The notes: generated by a model not told the origin, from the letters alone. Positions 54,861 through 64,000 are shown, counted from the stretch's first letter. The stretch: DNA of 64,000 nt from Paenibacillus agilis (GCF_007786455.1 NZ_VNJK01000001.1:1448074-1512073); one strand, 5' to 3'. Made by a program: numbers and translations.

Positions 54861-56234
54861 ATGAAAAAAGGTCTAGTTCTATTAACGACACTTTTGTTCA
54901 TCGCTACAACTGCTTTGACGGGTTGCGGCGGAGGCGCTAAAGAAAGCGGTTCTTCAAACGGCACTACTACGCCACAAACAGAAACAAAGACAGAAACAAG
55001 CAGTGAGCCATTTGAATTGAAGCTTCGCCATACGCAAGTAGGTGAGTCGAAGAAAAACCGCTTTAACATTTTGCAAGACGTAGTTAAGACAACAGAAGGT
55101 GAAATTGCTGGTTTGTCCGTCAAGTTAGACGGTGTCGAATCAGAAGTTAACCGTAAAGAAAAACTACGTGCCGAGATGACAAACGGTGATCCACCTGATA
55201 TTTTCGATGCTTTCGGTAGCCCAGACGTTAAGCTTTATGCTGAAAACGGACTAGTTGCTGATATCGCGCCAATTCTTGATGAGTTGGGTATCAAGGACCA
55301 GTTCCTATCTCATACACAATGGGAAAAAGACGGTAAAATCTACGGCTTGCCAGTAGGTGCTTCTATCGAAGGTTACTTCTACAACAAAGAATACTTCGAA
55401 AAGAACAAAATCGAAATTCCTAAAACATTGGCTGAACTAGATGCTATCGCTGAGAAAGTGAAAAAGGATGGAAAAATTCCATTCGCTATCGCTTCCAAAG
55501 ATGCTTGGGTTCCGTTGATGACTACAAACAACCTGTGGACTTACTATGCAGGTGCTGATGTTACTAAAGGATTCGCTAAAGGCGAGTCTAAGTGGAACGA
55601 TCCGAAAATGATCGAAGCTTTTGCTAAACATGCTGATTGGTTGAAAAAGGGCTACTTCAAACAAGGTGAACTTGGTCTTGAGTACGCTACTCAACGTAAC
55701 CAAATCATCAACGAAGAAGCAATTATGATGTACGATGGCTCTTGGGCTACATCCGTATTTGCTGACAAAGCTCAATCCGGTAAAATGCACGGAAAAGTTG
55801 GTTTCTTCATGATGCCACCTCTTAATGCAGGCGACGGATACAGCATCATGTTCGACTCTAACAACGGATATGCGTTCTCTCAAAAAGCAATCGATGATCC
55901 GAAGAAGCGTGAAGCTATCAAAGCGTTCATCAAAAACTTATACAATGAAGAAATGCAGCTTCGCGGCTTGAAAGAAGATGGAGTTATTCCTTCCATGAAA
56001 ATCGAACAAGCGAAGTTGAACGAAACAGTTAAAGGCAACGACTTGCTTGAAGCTATTCTAGCTCAAATGGGCGATGTTAAATACACATGGCCTGCATTCG
56101 ACGCTCTTGTACAAGCAGACGTGAACACAGCACTTAGCCAACAAATTCAAAAAATGATCAGTGGTCAAGCAACACCTCAACAAGTGGGCGACGAAGTACA
56201 AAAAGTCCAAGATGAGGCAAATGCTGCTCAATAA
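54861..56234 (+). CDS. Extracellular solute-binding lipoprotein of the second carbohydrate importer
   Basis: The 457-residue binding protein has a lipoprotein signal (lipobox LTGC, Cys22) and a Thr/Ser-rich linker, then a family-1 binding fold (LKLRHTQVGE start, GDPPDIFDAFG, IMMYDGSWAT). Codon use looks more biased than in the neighbours (AAC, AAA, GAA rich), suggesting high expression. AGGGAGGT precedes the ATG. The neighbouring cytoplasmic hexosaminidase suggests an N-acetylglucosamine-containing oligosaccharide or muropeptide as ligand. Confidence 0.9.
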   Translation: MKKGLVLLTTLLFIATTALTGCGGGAKESGSSNGTTTPQTETKTETSSEPFELKLRHTQVGESKKNRFNILQDVVKTTEGEIAGLSVKLDGVESEVNRKEKLRAEMTNGDPPDIFDAFGSPDVKLYAENGLVADIAPILDELGIKDQFLSHTQWEKDGKIYGLPVGASIEGYFYNKEYFEKNKIEIPKTLAELDAIAEKVKKDGKIPFAIASKDAWVPLMTTNNLWTYYAGADVTKGFAKGESKWNDPKMIEAFAKHADWLKKGYFKQGELGLEYATQRNQIINEEAIMMYDGSWATSVFADKAQSGKMHGKVGFFMMPPLNAGDGYSIMFDSNNGYAFSQKAIDDPKKREAIKAFIKNLYNEEMQLRGLKEDGVIPSMKIEQAKLNETVKGNDLLEAILAQMGDVKYTWPAFDALVQADVNTALSQQIQKMISGQATPQQVGDEVQKVQDEANAAQ

Positions 56235-56269
56235 TCATCTATACAAAAAGTAGAATAAATCTACTACAC

Positions 56270-56302
56270 GAGCACCGCCCTACTTAACAGGGGGTGGTGC
56301 TC
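56270..56302 (+). terminator. Intercistronic hairpin between second binding protein and permease
   Basis: GAGCACC (56270-56276) and GGTGCTC (56296-56302) with GCCCT/AGGGGG inside form a GC-rich stem. A weak TCTCT follows. It should allow more binding protein than permease, as at 9165. Confidence 0.7.
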
Positions 56303-56366
56303 TCTACATTATAGTCTGTTATTTCGGGGTACATCTCTCGATATTTGGAACGGACGGAGGGAAATC

Positions 56367-57248
56367 ATGAATCAAGCACTTAGAAATCCATTAACGTATT
56401 TCTTATTCTTGCTTCCAGCACTTGTGCTGTTTATTGCATTCTTTATTTATCCTGTAATCGTAGCTATTTATTATAGCTTTACGAACTGGAACGGATTTGC
56501 GAACTACAAGTTTATCGGATTCGATAACTATATTAGAGTGATGAGCAAGGCTGACTTCTGGGCGTCGGTCAAAAATAACGGATTCTTTATTTTGTTCTCT
56601 TGTTTCATTCAAGTTCCGTTAATTATTTTCTTTTCACTGCTCATCTCCAATGTCAAGCGTTTGAGAGGTCTATATAAGACGGCTGTATTTATGCCATCTG
56701 TTATGTCTACAGCGGTAATCGGGATTTTGTGGGGTTTCATCTATGACCCAGATGTCGGTTTGTTGAACAAGATATTGGGAGTGTTCGGCATAGATCCGAT
56801 CATGTGGTTGTCCGATGAAAAGTGGGCAATGATCGCGATTCTTATTACAAACGCTTGGCAGTGGACCGGATTCTATATCGTTATGGTGTTGGCAGCAATC
56901 CTCTCTATTCCTAAAGAATTAGATGAAGCTGCTATGATCGATGGAGCAACAGGTATTCAAAGAGCTCTTAAAATTACGGTTCCATTGATTATGCCTATCG
57001 TGTCTGTGGTTATCATGCTTTCCATTGCTGGTGCGATGAAAGCAGCAGATATTATTATCGTTATGACAAAAGGCGGACCTGCTGGTTCTACTGATGTTAT
57101 GACAACGTACATGATGAAACACTCGATTGCTAGCTTTAAATACGGCTATGGTTATAGTATTTCAGTCCTTATTTTCATCTTCACGCTCCTCATTACGCTT
57201 GCATATCAGTTCTTGATTGCACGTAGAGCAGAAAGGATTGAATACTAA
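56367..57248 (+). CDS. Carbohydrate ABC permease, MalF/UgpA-like
   Basis: The 293-residue protein has six membrane helices and the EAA loop ELDEAAMIDGATGIQRALKI, then ITVPLIMPIVSVV. GGAGGG precedes the ATG. Its last base pair overlaps the next permease gene (TAATG). It is the direct counterpart of the gene at 9231. Confidence 0.92.
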   Translation: MNQALRNPLTYFLFLLPALVLFIAFFIYPVIVAIYYSFTNWNGFANYKFIGFDNYIRVMSKADFWASVKNNGFFILFSCFIQVPLIIFFSLLISNVKRLRGLYKTAVFMPSVMSTAVIGILWGFIYDPDVGLLNKILGVFGIDPIMWLSDEKWAMIAILITNAWQWTGFYIVMVLAAILSIPKELDEAAMIDGATGIQRALKITVPLIMPIVSVVIMLSIAGAMKAADIIIVMTKGGPAGSTDVMTTYMMKHSIASFKYGYGYSISVLIFIFTLLITLAYQFLIARRAERIEY

Positions 57249-58078
57249 TGGTCAAACTACTAAAGAAAAGTGTAAATCATATTTTCCTACTAGGGTACTT
57301 GCTCATTATTTTATTCCCATTCTTATTCGTCCTATTCTCATCTGTCAAAACAGACAATGGTGCAATTTCTAGCAATCCGTTCGGTATACCGACAGAATTT
57401 GCTTGGGACAATTATGTGAAAGCATGGGTAAATGCGAATATTGGTGGATACTTCTGGAACAGTTTGTGGATTTCAACTGTAGCTACCATAGCTACATTGA
57501 TTATTGGCTCACTCGCATCATTTGCAATTACTCGTATGCGTTATAACAAGCTGAGTTTCGTTACTTTCCAATTTATATTACTAGGTTTGTTGATTCCAGG
57601 AAACGCTTTGCTGTTGCCTATATATGGTATTCTCAAACAACTTGATTGGTTGAATACACCAATGGCTTTGCTTCTCCCTTACACAGCGTCTGCAATTCCG
57701 TTTACGGTTATTATATTGGCTGCATTTATGCGCTCGATACCTTCAGAAATTGAAGAAGCAGCTGTTATCGACGGCTTGAGAGCACCTGGTATTTTTACTA
57801 GAGTTGTGATGCCTCTGAGTGTTCCAGCACTAGTAACCGTATTTATCGTAAACTTTATGAGTAACTGGAATGAATTCTTGCTTGCGAACTACTTCCTGAG
57901 TGATGATACATGGCGTACATTGCCGGTAGGTATGGTAGGCTTCCGTGATGCTTACAATACGAACTATGCTCAAATGAGTGCCGGTATCGTATACAGTGTT
58001 GTTCCTGTAATGGTCATCTACGCATTCTTGCAAGAGAAGATCATTGAAGGTCTAACAGCGGGCGGAGTAAAAGGTTAA
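57248..58078 (+). CDS. Carbohydrate ABC permease, MalG/UgpE-like
   Basis: The 276-residue protein has six helices, the EAA loop EIEEAAVIDGLRAPGIFTRV and the GVKG end typical of the family. The start overlaps the preceding stop by one base, so it is translated by coupling. No ATPase gene is present; a shared MsmX-like ATPase is likely. Confidence 0.92.
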   Translation: MVKLLKKSVNHIFLLGYLLIILFPFLFVLFSSVKTDNGAISSNPFGIPTEFAWDNYVKAWVNANIGGYFWNSLWISTVATIATLIIGSLASFAITRMRYNKLSFVTFQFILLGLLIPGNALLLPIYGILKQLDWLNTPMALLLPYTASAIPFTVIILAAFMRSIPSEIEEAAVIDGLRAPGIFTRVVMPLSVPALVTVFIVNFMSNWNEFLLANYFLSDDTWRTLPVGMVGFRDAYNTNYAQMSAGIVYSVVPVMVIYAFLQEKIIEGLTAGGVKG

Positions 58079-58183
58079 AAAAAGTTAAAAATAATCGAAT
58101 AATAGAAGTGAATTGTTCTCTATTAAGTGGTAAACTGGAAAAGGTTCGTCACAAAAATAGAGACTAAAGGGGTAGTGAGAGGA

Positions 58184-60115
58184 ATGAACTTACGTTATAA
58201 ATTATTTAGCGGCTTTGTTCTTCTGATCATTATCCCTTTATTTTTATTGGGGACGATAACGTTTACAATTACGTTTCAAATGATAGAGAAAAAGTATAGT
58301 GAGCAAACCGAATTCTCTATGCAGGCGATGGGACATAGCATTCGATCCGTATTTAAAGAAGTCGAGAAGATTATTGATAACGGTATAGCCAATAATATTT
58401 TTCAACTTGCGTTAATTTCTCCGAATGAGAAAGATCAAGACTTAGTCCAAGAGAAAGATAACGATTTTGATATAAATAGAGGGGACGGTACTTTACCTGT
58501 TCAACCGTCGTTAAAGGCTACTGATTTAAAAGGGATTGACTATTTAGAGATGAATGACCGACAGCAGATATTTCGGCGGCTATTGTTCAATCATCCTTCT
58601 ATTAGTTATGCCTTTTTGTATAATCTAAAGGGCTATACATATTATCCAGGGTCAGGTTATACTGACATTATCCCAATATTCGCCAAAGAAAACTTTAAAA
58701 CGATGCCTTTCGAAGAATTTATCAAGCATCCTATCTATGATGAAGTAATGAACAGCAAGGGGTCACCGGTTTGGCTTGGACCAAATGAAATACCTGAGCT
58801 GACGGGGTCTGAGCAAGTGTTTACACAAATTAAAGTAGTTAAGGATTTGTACACGCTCAAAAACTTAGGGGTTCTCATCGTCCAAGTAAATGATTGGGAT
58901 ATCGAGACCTTCTTTAATAACTTTTATCATGTGGAACAAATGCGAAATTCTAGATTTTTCATCGTTAATGAGAATGGGTTAATATTGTTCGATAATGAAA
59001 AAAAATTGAATGGTAATAAACTTCCTAATTATTTAGCCAAGCCGATTGAGATGAAGGAAGGCTATCACAGTTACAAAGACAAGTTTAATGATCAGGATAG
59101 TGTCCTTTCATTTTATGAGATTCCAGAATACGGCTGGCATTTGGTATCTGTCCATTCTTGGAATTCCTTATCTAATGAGATGATGGAATATATTAAATGG
59201 GTATCGATCATTATGCTTATTTGTGTGTTGGGTGCTCTGTTATTCTTATTTTTGTTCATGAATCGGGTTACGAAGCATATCGTTCGTACGGTGAGATTCA
59301 TGCGGAGAGTAGAAGAGGGAGATTTGCAAGCGCGCGTAGATGAGGAAGGACAAGATGAGCTTCGCTTATTATCGCGTGGCTTCAACCGCCTTATTGATAG
59401 AGTAACTGATTTGCTAGAGCAAGTGAAGCAAGAGCAACAGCAGAAAAATAAAGCTGAAATGCGTGTGCTTCAAGCTCAAATCAAGCCCCATTTCCTATTC
59501 AATACATTAGAATCGATCAATGTGCTTGCTATACAGAATGAAGGCCGTAAAGTAAGTCATATGGTACATAGGTTGGGAAATATATTGCGCATTAGCATAC
59601 AGGATAAAGAAGAAATTACAATCCGTCAGGAACTTGAGTATTTAATGAGCTATTTGGAAATACAAAAGTTTCGGTTTGAAGATGTATTTAATTTTGAGTT
59701 CGATGTGCCTGATGAGTTAATGCACTGTATGATTCAAAAATTAACGCTGCAGCCGCTTGTTGAAAATTGCATTCAGCATGGATTTGATGGCATTTCTTAT
59801 ACAGGATTGATTCGTATATCTGCATGTTCGATAGATGGAAGAATCATTTTGAAAGTAGAAGACAACGGGGTAGGAATTCCCGCAAAACAATTAATGCGAT
59901 TCCAATATATGCAGGATGATGATTCAAGATCGCTAATTCCACAGGAAGAAAAGGCGTTAAATATGGAGCGACGAGGATTAGGCGTACGCAGTGTGGCTGA
60001 TCGCATACGCATCCAATATGGTAGTCAATATGGATTGTTTATTTGTTCGGCTCCTAATGAAGGAACGATCATACAATGTACAATACCGAGATATGAGCAG
60101 GGTGAGAACAAATGA
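58184..60115 (+). CDS. YesM-type sensor histidine kinase
   Basis: The 643-residue kinase has an N-terminal helix right after the chosen start (MNLRYKLFSGFVLLIIIPLF), a large extracellular domain (about residues 40-350), a second helix (about 345-370), HAMP, and the LytS/YesM core: QIKPHFLFNTLESIN, LQPLVENCIQHG, DNGVGIP and GLGVRSVADRI. ATG 58184 is preferred over a 19-residue longer reading because AAAGGGG lies at a good distance and the longer N-terminus is not hydrophobic. It overlaps its regulator by 4 nt. Confidence 0.9.
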   Translation: MNLRYKLFSGFVLLIIIPLFLLGTITFTITFQMIEKKYSEQTEFSMQAMGHSIRSVFKEVEKIIDNGIANNIFQLALISPNEKDQDLVQEKDNDFDINRGDGTLPVQPSLKATDLKGIDYLEMNDRQQIFRRLLFNHPSISYAFLYNLKGYTYYPGSGYTDIIPIFAKENFKTMPFEEFIKHPIYDEVMNSKGSPVWLGPNEIPELTGSEQVFTQIKVVKDLYTLKNLGVLIVQVNDWDIETFFNNFYHVEQMRNSRFFIVNENGLILFDNEKKLNGNKLPNYLAKPIEMKEGYHSYKDKFNDQDSVLSFYEIPEYGWHLVSVHSWNSLSNEMMEYIKWVSIIMLICVLGALLFLFLFMNRVTKHIVRTVRFMRRVEEGDLQARVDEEGQDELRLLSRGFNRLIDRVTDLLEQVKQEQQQKNKAEMRVLQAQIKPHFLFNTLESINVLAIQNEGRKVSHMVHRLGNILRISIQDKEEITIRQELEYLMSYLEIQKFRFEDVFNFEFDVPDELMHCMIQKLTLQPLVENCIQHGFDGISYTGLIRISACSIDGRIILKVEDNGVGIPAKQLMRFQYMQDDDSRSLIPQEEKALNMERRGLGVRSVADRIRIQYGSQYGLFICSAPNEGTIIQCTIPRYEQGENK

Positions 60116-61719
60116 GTGTGAAGGCTATTTTAATTGACGATGAAGCTCCGATTCTAAACAACTTGAAAATTGTGCTTCCATGGGAAGATATGCAAATTCA
60201 AATTGTTGGTACTGCTCGTAATGGAGTAGAAGGGCTGAACCTTGTCCGAGAGCATGAGCCTGATTTGATTCTATGTGATATACGCATGCCAGTAATGGAC
60301 GGGATGGAATTCCTGAAGGAAGTGAGGCAGTTGGGCGGAGAAGTAGAAGTGCTCATGCTCACCGGATATCAGGAGTTTGAATATGCCCGTATTGCACTCC
60401 AGCATAGTGTAAGAGATTATATTTTAAAACCAATTAACTATGAAGAGTTGGAAAATACGGTACGCAAAGTTGCAGATATCATACGTAATCGCAAGATGGA
60501 GAAGAAGATGGCGGAGCGTCGTTGGGGCAAAGTCATCAGCCTTGCTTATGAGAAGATGATGTTTGATGTGATTATGGGCTTCTCTGCTGGTCATCCAAGT
60601 TATTTTACTGTAGATGATAAGGATCAGGCTGATCAGCTTGTATATACTTTGTTACTTGTAGACTTGGATCAATACGCACAGCAGACGGTTTCTTGGAGTG
60701 ATAATGAGCGCAGGCTTTGGAATTTTGCTGTACGCAATGTCCTGCAAGACGCGCTGCAAGGTGATGAATGGCTTAAATATGCTGTACTTCAAACACGTGA
60801 AGGCGAATGGTGTATTCTTGTCCAATTTTATAAAGATCGCTTCGAAATTGAAGAAAATGATGTGGCAAACTGGGCATCGATGATTCAAGATGCAGTACGA
60901 AATCACATCAAGTTTACAGTCAGTCTTGCGTGGGATTCTGGACCTGTACCGATGACGGGATTGTCGAGTACGTTTAAGCGCCTCCAGCGCGTCCTGCTTC
61001 TCCATCCTGATGATGAAGTACTTGTATCGGTTGATGAGAGCTCTATCGCTCGACAAGCTGCTTCTGTATCACAGTGGCAACCCGTTGAGGAAATCGTATC
61101 AGGCATGAAGCAGAACGATAAAAAGAAGATCGAACAAGGCCTTGCGACGCTTCAATCCAGTCTTTTGCAAATGTCAGAGCATTCTATTGTACGTGCTGAG
61201 AAGTTCCTGCACTACGTTATTATTCATCTGTTGAGGGAAATGCGTGAGTTAGAGCTGCTTAGTAAGCAAGAAGAAGAGCAGGCATGGGATCGGCTTCAGT
61301 ACTGTGTAAGTGTAAAAGATTTAATGATCGTCATTTCTCAACTTGTTGTACAGACGAAGGAACATGCAATGAATAAAAAGTCGAGCGAGCTAATGATGAT
61401 AGCTGCTAAAGACTATATTCAACGCAATTTAAGTTCAGATATTGGTATTGATGAGATTGCTGATTATTTGGGCATAAGCTGCAGTTATTTTAGTTTATTG
61501 TTCAAAAATTATTATAGTGAGACCTTTGTAGAATATGTAACCAAACAGCGTATGGAACTAGCAAAATCCATGTTGCTCATGACCGATAAGAACATCACCC
61601 AGATTGGCAGCTTGGTCGGATATTCAGAACGTCGATATTTCTCCAGGGTATTTCAGAAATATACGGGGTTGACGCCTTCCGAATATCGTGAGAAAGAAGC
61701 TCAGAGTTCAAGTGTATAA
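60112..61719 (+). CDS. YesN-type response regulator, REC plus AraC domain
   Basis: The 535-residue protein has a receiver domain (Asp56 in ILCDIRMPVMDG, lysine in ILKPIN) and a C-terminal AraC domain (about 430-530, DEIADYLGISCSYFSLLFKNYY and IGSLVGYSERRYFSRVFQKYTG). ATGA overlap with the kinase. It should control the ABC and hexosaminidase genes. Confidence 0.92.
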   Translation: MSVKAILIDDEAPILNNLKIVLPWEDMQIQIVGTARNGVEGLNLVREHEPDLILCDIRMPVMDGMEFLKEVRQLGGEVEVLMLTGYQEFEYARIALQHSVRDYILKPINYEELENTVRKVADIIRNRKMEKKMAERRWGKVISLAYEKMMFDVIMGFSAGHPSYFTVDDKDQADQLVYTLLLVDLDQYAQQTVSWSDNERRLWNFAVRNVLQDALQGDEWLKYAVLQTREGEWCILVQFYKDRFEIEENDVANWASMIQDAVRNHIKFTVSLAWDSGPVPMTGLSSTFKRLQRVLLLHPDDEVLVSVDESSIARQAASVSQWQPVEEIVSGMKQNDKKKIEQGLATLQSSLLQMSEHSIVRAEKFLHYVIIHLLREMRELELLSKQEEEQAWDRLQYCVSVKDLMIVISQLVVQTKEHAMNKKSSELMMIAAKDYIQRNLSSDIGIDEIADYLGISCSYFSLLFKNYYSETFVEYVTKQRMELAKSMLLMTDKNITQIGSLVGYSERRYFSRVFQKYTGLTPSEYREKEAQSSSV

Positions 61720-61756
61720 ACTATAAAAATATTATTTCATAAGGATGGGATTCATT

Positions 61757-63397
61757 ATGAATATTAGTGAACTAACGCTGGAGCAGAAAATCGGACAGAT
61801 GGTCATGTGTGGATTTAAAGGACTAGAGGTTGACGAAAATATTACGACATTGATCGAAAAGCATCATCTTGGGGGCATTATTTATTTCCGCCGCAATTTG
61901 GATAACAAAGAGCAAACTTGCAAGTTGTCACGTGATTTGCAATTAATTTCGAAGAAGAAAACGGATATTCCGCTCTTTGTTTGTATCGATCAAGAGGGTG
62001 GAATGGTAGCGCGTATTGACTGGGATGATGTCACTTTGATTCCGGGAAATATGGCTCTAGGTGCAACTCGTGATGCGCTGCTAGCATACGACGCGGCTCG
62101 TATTTGCGGAGAAGAATTATTGAAGATGGGGATCAATATGAACTTCGCTCCGAGTGTTGATATTAACAATAATGCGAATAACCCAGTTATCGGGGTTCGA
62201 TCCTATGGAGAGCGTCCTGATTTGGTTACTGAGCTTGGAAATGCTCAGATCCGTGGTCTACAGGATGCGAATGTATCCGCTACTGCAAAGCATTTCCCTG
62301 GACACGGTGACACGGCAGTTGATTCTCACCATGGTCTAGCTTCTGTAGCACATGATGAACAACGATTGACTAATCTAGAACTTGTTCCATTCGTTCAAGC
62401 GATTTCTGCAGGTGTTGATCTGATTATGACAGCACATGTGATGTTCCCAGCTTTCGAACCAGAACAGCGTCCTGCTACGGTATCGCGTCGAGTTCTGACT
62501 GATTTGCTGCGCAATAGATTGCAGTACCAAGGCATCATTGTAACGGATTGTTTGGAAATGAAAGCTATATCTGCTGTGTATGGTGTTGCAGAAGGTGCAG
62601 TTCTGTCTGTAGAAGCGGGTGCTGATATTGTACTCGTTAGCCATAGATTTGAAGAGCAAACAGCTGCGTTTGAAGCACTTGTTGCTGCCGCTCGTTCAGG
62701 CCGTATTTCTGAAGCTCAAATCGATGCATCTGTAGAACGTATTCTTAATTTGAAGCAGCGTCGCCAAATGGATATATTGCCTGAAATAACAGCTGACTTT
62801 GCTGAGCAGTTTGCTACTCCGACTTCAAAGGCCGTTGTTGAACAAATTTGTGAGAAGAGTATTACCCTTATTAAAGATGAAGGATTGCTTCCGCTGCAAC
62901 CAGAACTGAAAACGTTGGTTATTTGGCCAGAAGTTCGTGAGCACACTGAAGTTGATGAACCAATTGAGCAGATGTATACAGTTGCTACGGGATTGCAACC
63001 TTATATCAAGGATGTAACTGAATACCGTATTGGAACGTATCCGAATGCAGATGATGTTGCAGCTGCGGTCCAATTTGCTGCCGACTATGAGCAAATTGTA
63101 GTTGTTACTTACAATGCGGTTTCCCAATTACATGAGGGCCAAGTTGAAATTGTAAAACAGCTTATAAATCAGCATGAGCGTGTAATTGTTGCATCGTCCC
63201 GTAACCCTTATGATCTAAATCAATTTGATTCCGTTAAAACGTACTTGTGTTGTTACGAGAATCGTCCTGCATCGATGACGGCATTAGCAGAAGTATTGGT
63301 AGGACGCAAGCAAGCCGAAGGTAAACTTCCTGTTACGATTAATGCGGAATATCCTTATGGGCATGGTATTAACGGCAGCAAGCAGACGATATCATAG
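61757..63397 (+). CDS. nagZ: Cytoplasmic beta-N-acetylhexosaminidase (GH3, NagZ type)
   Basis: The protein (546 aa) has the NagZ signature KHFPGHGDTAVDSHH: Lys178-His179 bind substrate and Asp189-His191 form the acid/base dyad. The nucleophile is Asp264 in IVTDCLEMKAI. A C-terminal domain (from about 360) follows, as in Gram-positive NagZ. There is no signal peptide, so it acts inside the cell on sugars brought in by the linked importer. I start at ATG 61757; ATG 61745 touches the AAGG site. Substrate is likely GlcNAc-containing disaccharides or muropeptides. Confidence 0.9.
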   Translation: MNISELTLEQKIGQMVMCGFKGLEVDENITTLIEKHHLGGIIYFRRNLDNKEQTCKLSRDLQLISKKKTDIPLFVCIDQEGGMVARIDWDDVTLIPGNMALGATRDALLAYDAARICGEELLKMGINMNFAPSVDINNNANNPVIGVRSYGERPDLVTELGNAQIRGLQDANVSATAKHFPGHGDTAVDSHHGLASVAHDEQRLTNLELVPFVQAISAGVDLIMTAHVMFPAFEPEQRPATVSRRVLTDLLRNRLQYQGIIVTDCLEMKAISAVYGVAEGAVLSVEAGADIVLVSHRFEEQTAAFEALVAAARSGRISEAQIDASVERILNLKQRRQMDILPEITADFAEQFATPTSKAVVEQICEKSITLIKDEGLLPLQPELKTLVIWPEVREHTEVDEPIEQMYTVATGLQPYIKDVTEYRIGTYPNADDVAAAVQFAADYEQIVVVTYNAVSQLHEGQVEIVKQLINQHERVIVASSRNPYDLNQFDSVKTYLCCYENRPASMTALAEVLVGRKQAEGKLPVTINAEYPYGHGINGSKQTIS

Positions 63398-63421
63398 TAT
63401 AATAATTTGAAAATTAGTGTT

Positions 63422-63455
63422 AAGACCCGCATCCATAATGATGTGCGGGTCTTTT
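63422..63455 (+). terminator. Terminator after nagZ
   Basis: AAGACCCGCA (63422-63431) and TGCGGGTCTT (63444-63453) form a perfect 10-bp stem followed by TT. Confidence 0.82.
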
Positions 63456-63513
63456 GTGTGTAATTGTTTTGCATAAGAGTTAAATAGTGCTAGGTTAATA
63501 GAAAAAACTCAGG

Positions 63514-63519
63514 TATAAT
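63514..63519 (+). promoter_or_regulatory. Perfect -10 hexamer upstream of the last gene
   Basis: TATAAT at 63514-63519 lies 175 nt before the last gene. I see no good -35 at 17 nt; the leader would be long. Confidence 0.4.
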
Positions 63520-63693
63520 AGTAGGAATTGTGCTGTAAAGAAAGGTAGAATGTGTCTTTACACAAATGAGCATATTTATAGAAACTTTTCTATTCATTGT
63601 GACGTCTATTACTATGTCTCCTTGAACAAGATAATCGGTCCAACGACGTTACGAGTGCAGACGAGGAATACTTTAGGAGTAAGGAGAGAAGGA

Positions 63694-64000
63694 ATGAGTC
63701 ATTTTAGATGGAAACGCACAGTTGCTATGGCTTTGGTAGCACTACAATGTGCTGCTGTAGTCCCAGTAGCTAGTGCATTAGAGCAGAGAGAAATGATTGA
63801 TGTTACACAAGTTCAAACAGTTGAATCGCAAACTGTAGATGGTTACCAGTCACCAATTGATGGACAAGACCTGAATGGTACGGAGCAAACGAGTGACAAT
63901 GGAACTACTACTGAAGGCGGGTCAACGAGTGGAGAAAGCGTAAATCCTAATGTTGATGGTTCTACATCTTCAGAAACTGGTCAACCTACTGATGAAACAA
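63694..64000 (+). CDS. Secreted protein with Thr/Ser/Gly-rich region (3' end cut by window)
   Basis: I translated this myself; 102 codons run to the window edge without a stop. A Sec signal peptide is visible (basic FRWKR, hydrophobic core, ASA cleavage site near residue 28). The mature part is a low-complexity acidic stretch rich in Thr, Ser, Gly, Gln and Asn, typical of a linker ahead of a surface or enzymatic domain. AAGGAG lies 7 nt before the ATG. The function lies beyond the window. Confidence 0.75.
   Translation, partial: MSHFRWKRTVAMALVALQCAAVVPVASALEQREMIDVTQVQTVESQTVDGYQSPIDGQDLNGTEQTSDNGTTTEGGSTSGESVNPNVDGSTSSETGQPTDET

Noticed and set aside
1..64000. Long reading frames antisense to real genes (for example 34615-35139, 21103-21684)
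   Set aside because: They lie opposite clearly identified genes, have no ribosome sites and encode no recognisable domain.
1..64000. CRISPR arrays, tRNA or rRNA genes, insertion sequences, prophage
   Set aside because: I looked for repeated spacer-like units, cloverleaf genes, transposase or integrase motifs and terminal inverted repeats and saw none.

Overview
The window is one continuous stretch of a low-to-moderate-GC Firmicute chromosome, most likely Paenibacillus or a close relative. The signs are strong AGGAGG-type ribosome sites, GTG/TTG starts, YesM/YesN-type two-component systems beside carbohydrate ABC transporters, a Bce-type peptide-detoxification module, a Bacillus-type Fnr with its C-terminal iron-sulfur cysteines, and CcpA cre-like sites. 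No rRNA, tRNA, insertion sequence, prophage or CRISPR array was seen.

Layout. 1-4072 (minus): a D-amino-acid operon (YheO-like regulator, D-serine/D-threonine-type PLP enzyme, N-acyl-D-amino-acid deacylase, RidA). 4248-11032 (plus): sensor kinase, AraC-type response regulator, solute-binding lipoprotein and two permeases. 11268-13371 (minus): ribokinase and a LacI regulator. 13530-17776 (plus): an HxlR regulator, a four-gene set resembling the E. coli yjfL-yjfM-yjfC cluster, and a DegV protein. 18014-24125 (plus): an acyl-CoA operon (reductase, thiolase, CoA-transferase, MFS carrier, MetX-like hydrolase) behind a strong cre-like site. 24329-27356 (minus): a LysR regulator and an acetate symporter pair (ActP/YjcH). 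27649-32151 (plus): BceRSAB. 32326-33081: a lipoprotein with two similar domains. 33164-40452: the anaerobic block fnr, adhE, pflB, pflA. 40978-54599: a 13-gene biosynthetic cluster. 54861-63397: a second ABC/two-component locus ending in a cytoplasmic NagZ-type hexosaminidase. 63694-64000: the start of a secreted protein.

The most interesting part is 40978-54599. It holds recognisable relatives of petrobactin AsbC, AsbD, AsbE and AsbF (3-dehydroshikimate to 3,4-dihydroxybenzoate, loaded on a carrier and amidated), but no AsbA/AsbB NIS synthetase is present. Added to these are two further carrier proteins, three further adenylating enzymes, a second AsbE/BtrH-like acyltransferase, a BtrK-like fold-III PLP decarboxylase, a GT4 glycosyltransferase and an ABC exporter. 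It reads as a hybrid of the petrobactin arylation branch with a butirosin-side-chain-like aminoacyl-carrier branch, probably making an exported, possibly glycosylated, catechol-amide that is not petrobactin.

The anaerobic block also shows its control directly. adhE and pflB each carry an Fnr box whose centre lies 29.5 bp before a -10 hexamer, and each has a Rex-like operator over the predicted -10/+1 region, which suggests joint oxygen and NADH/NAD control.
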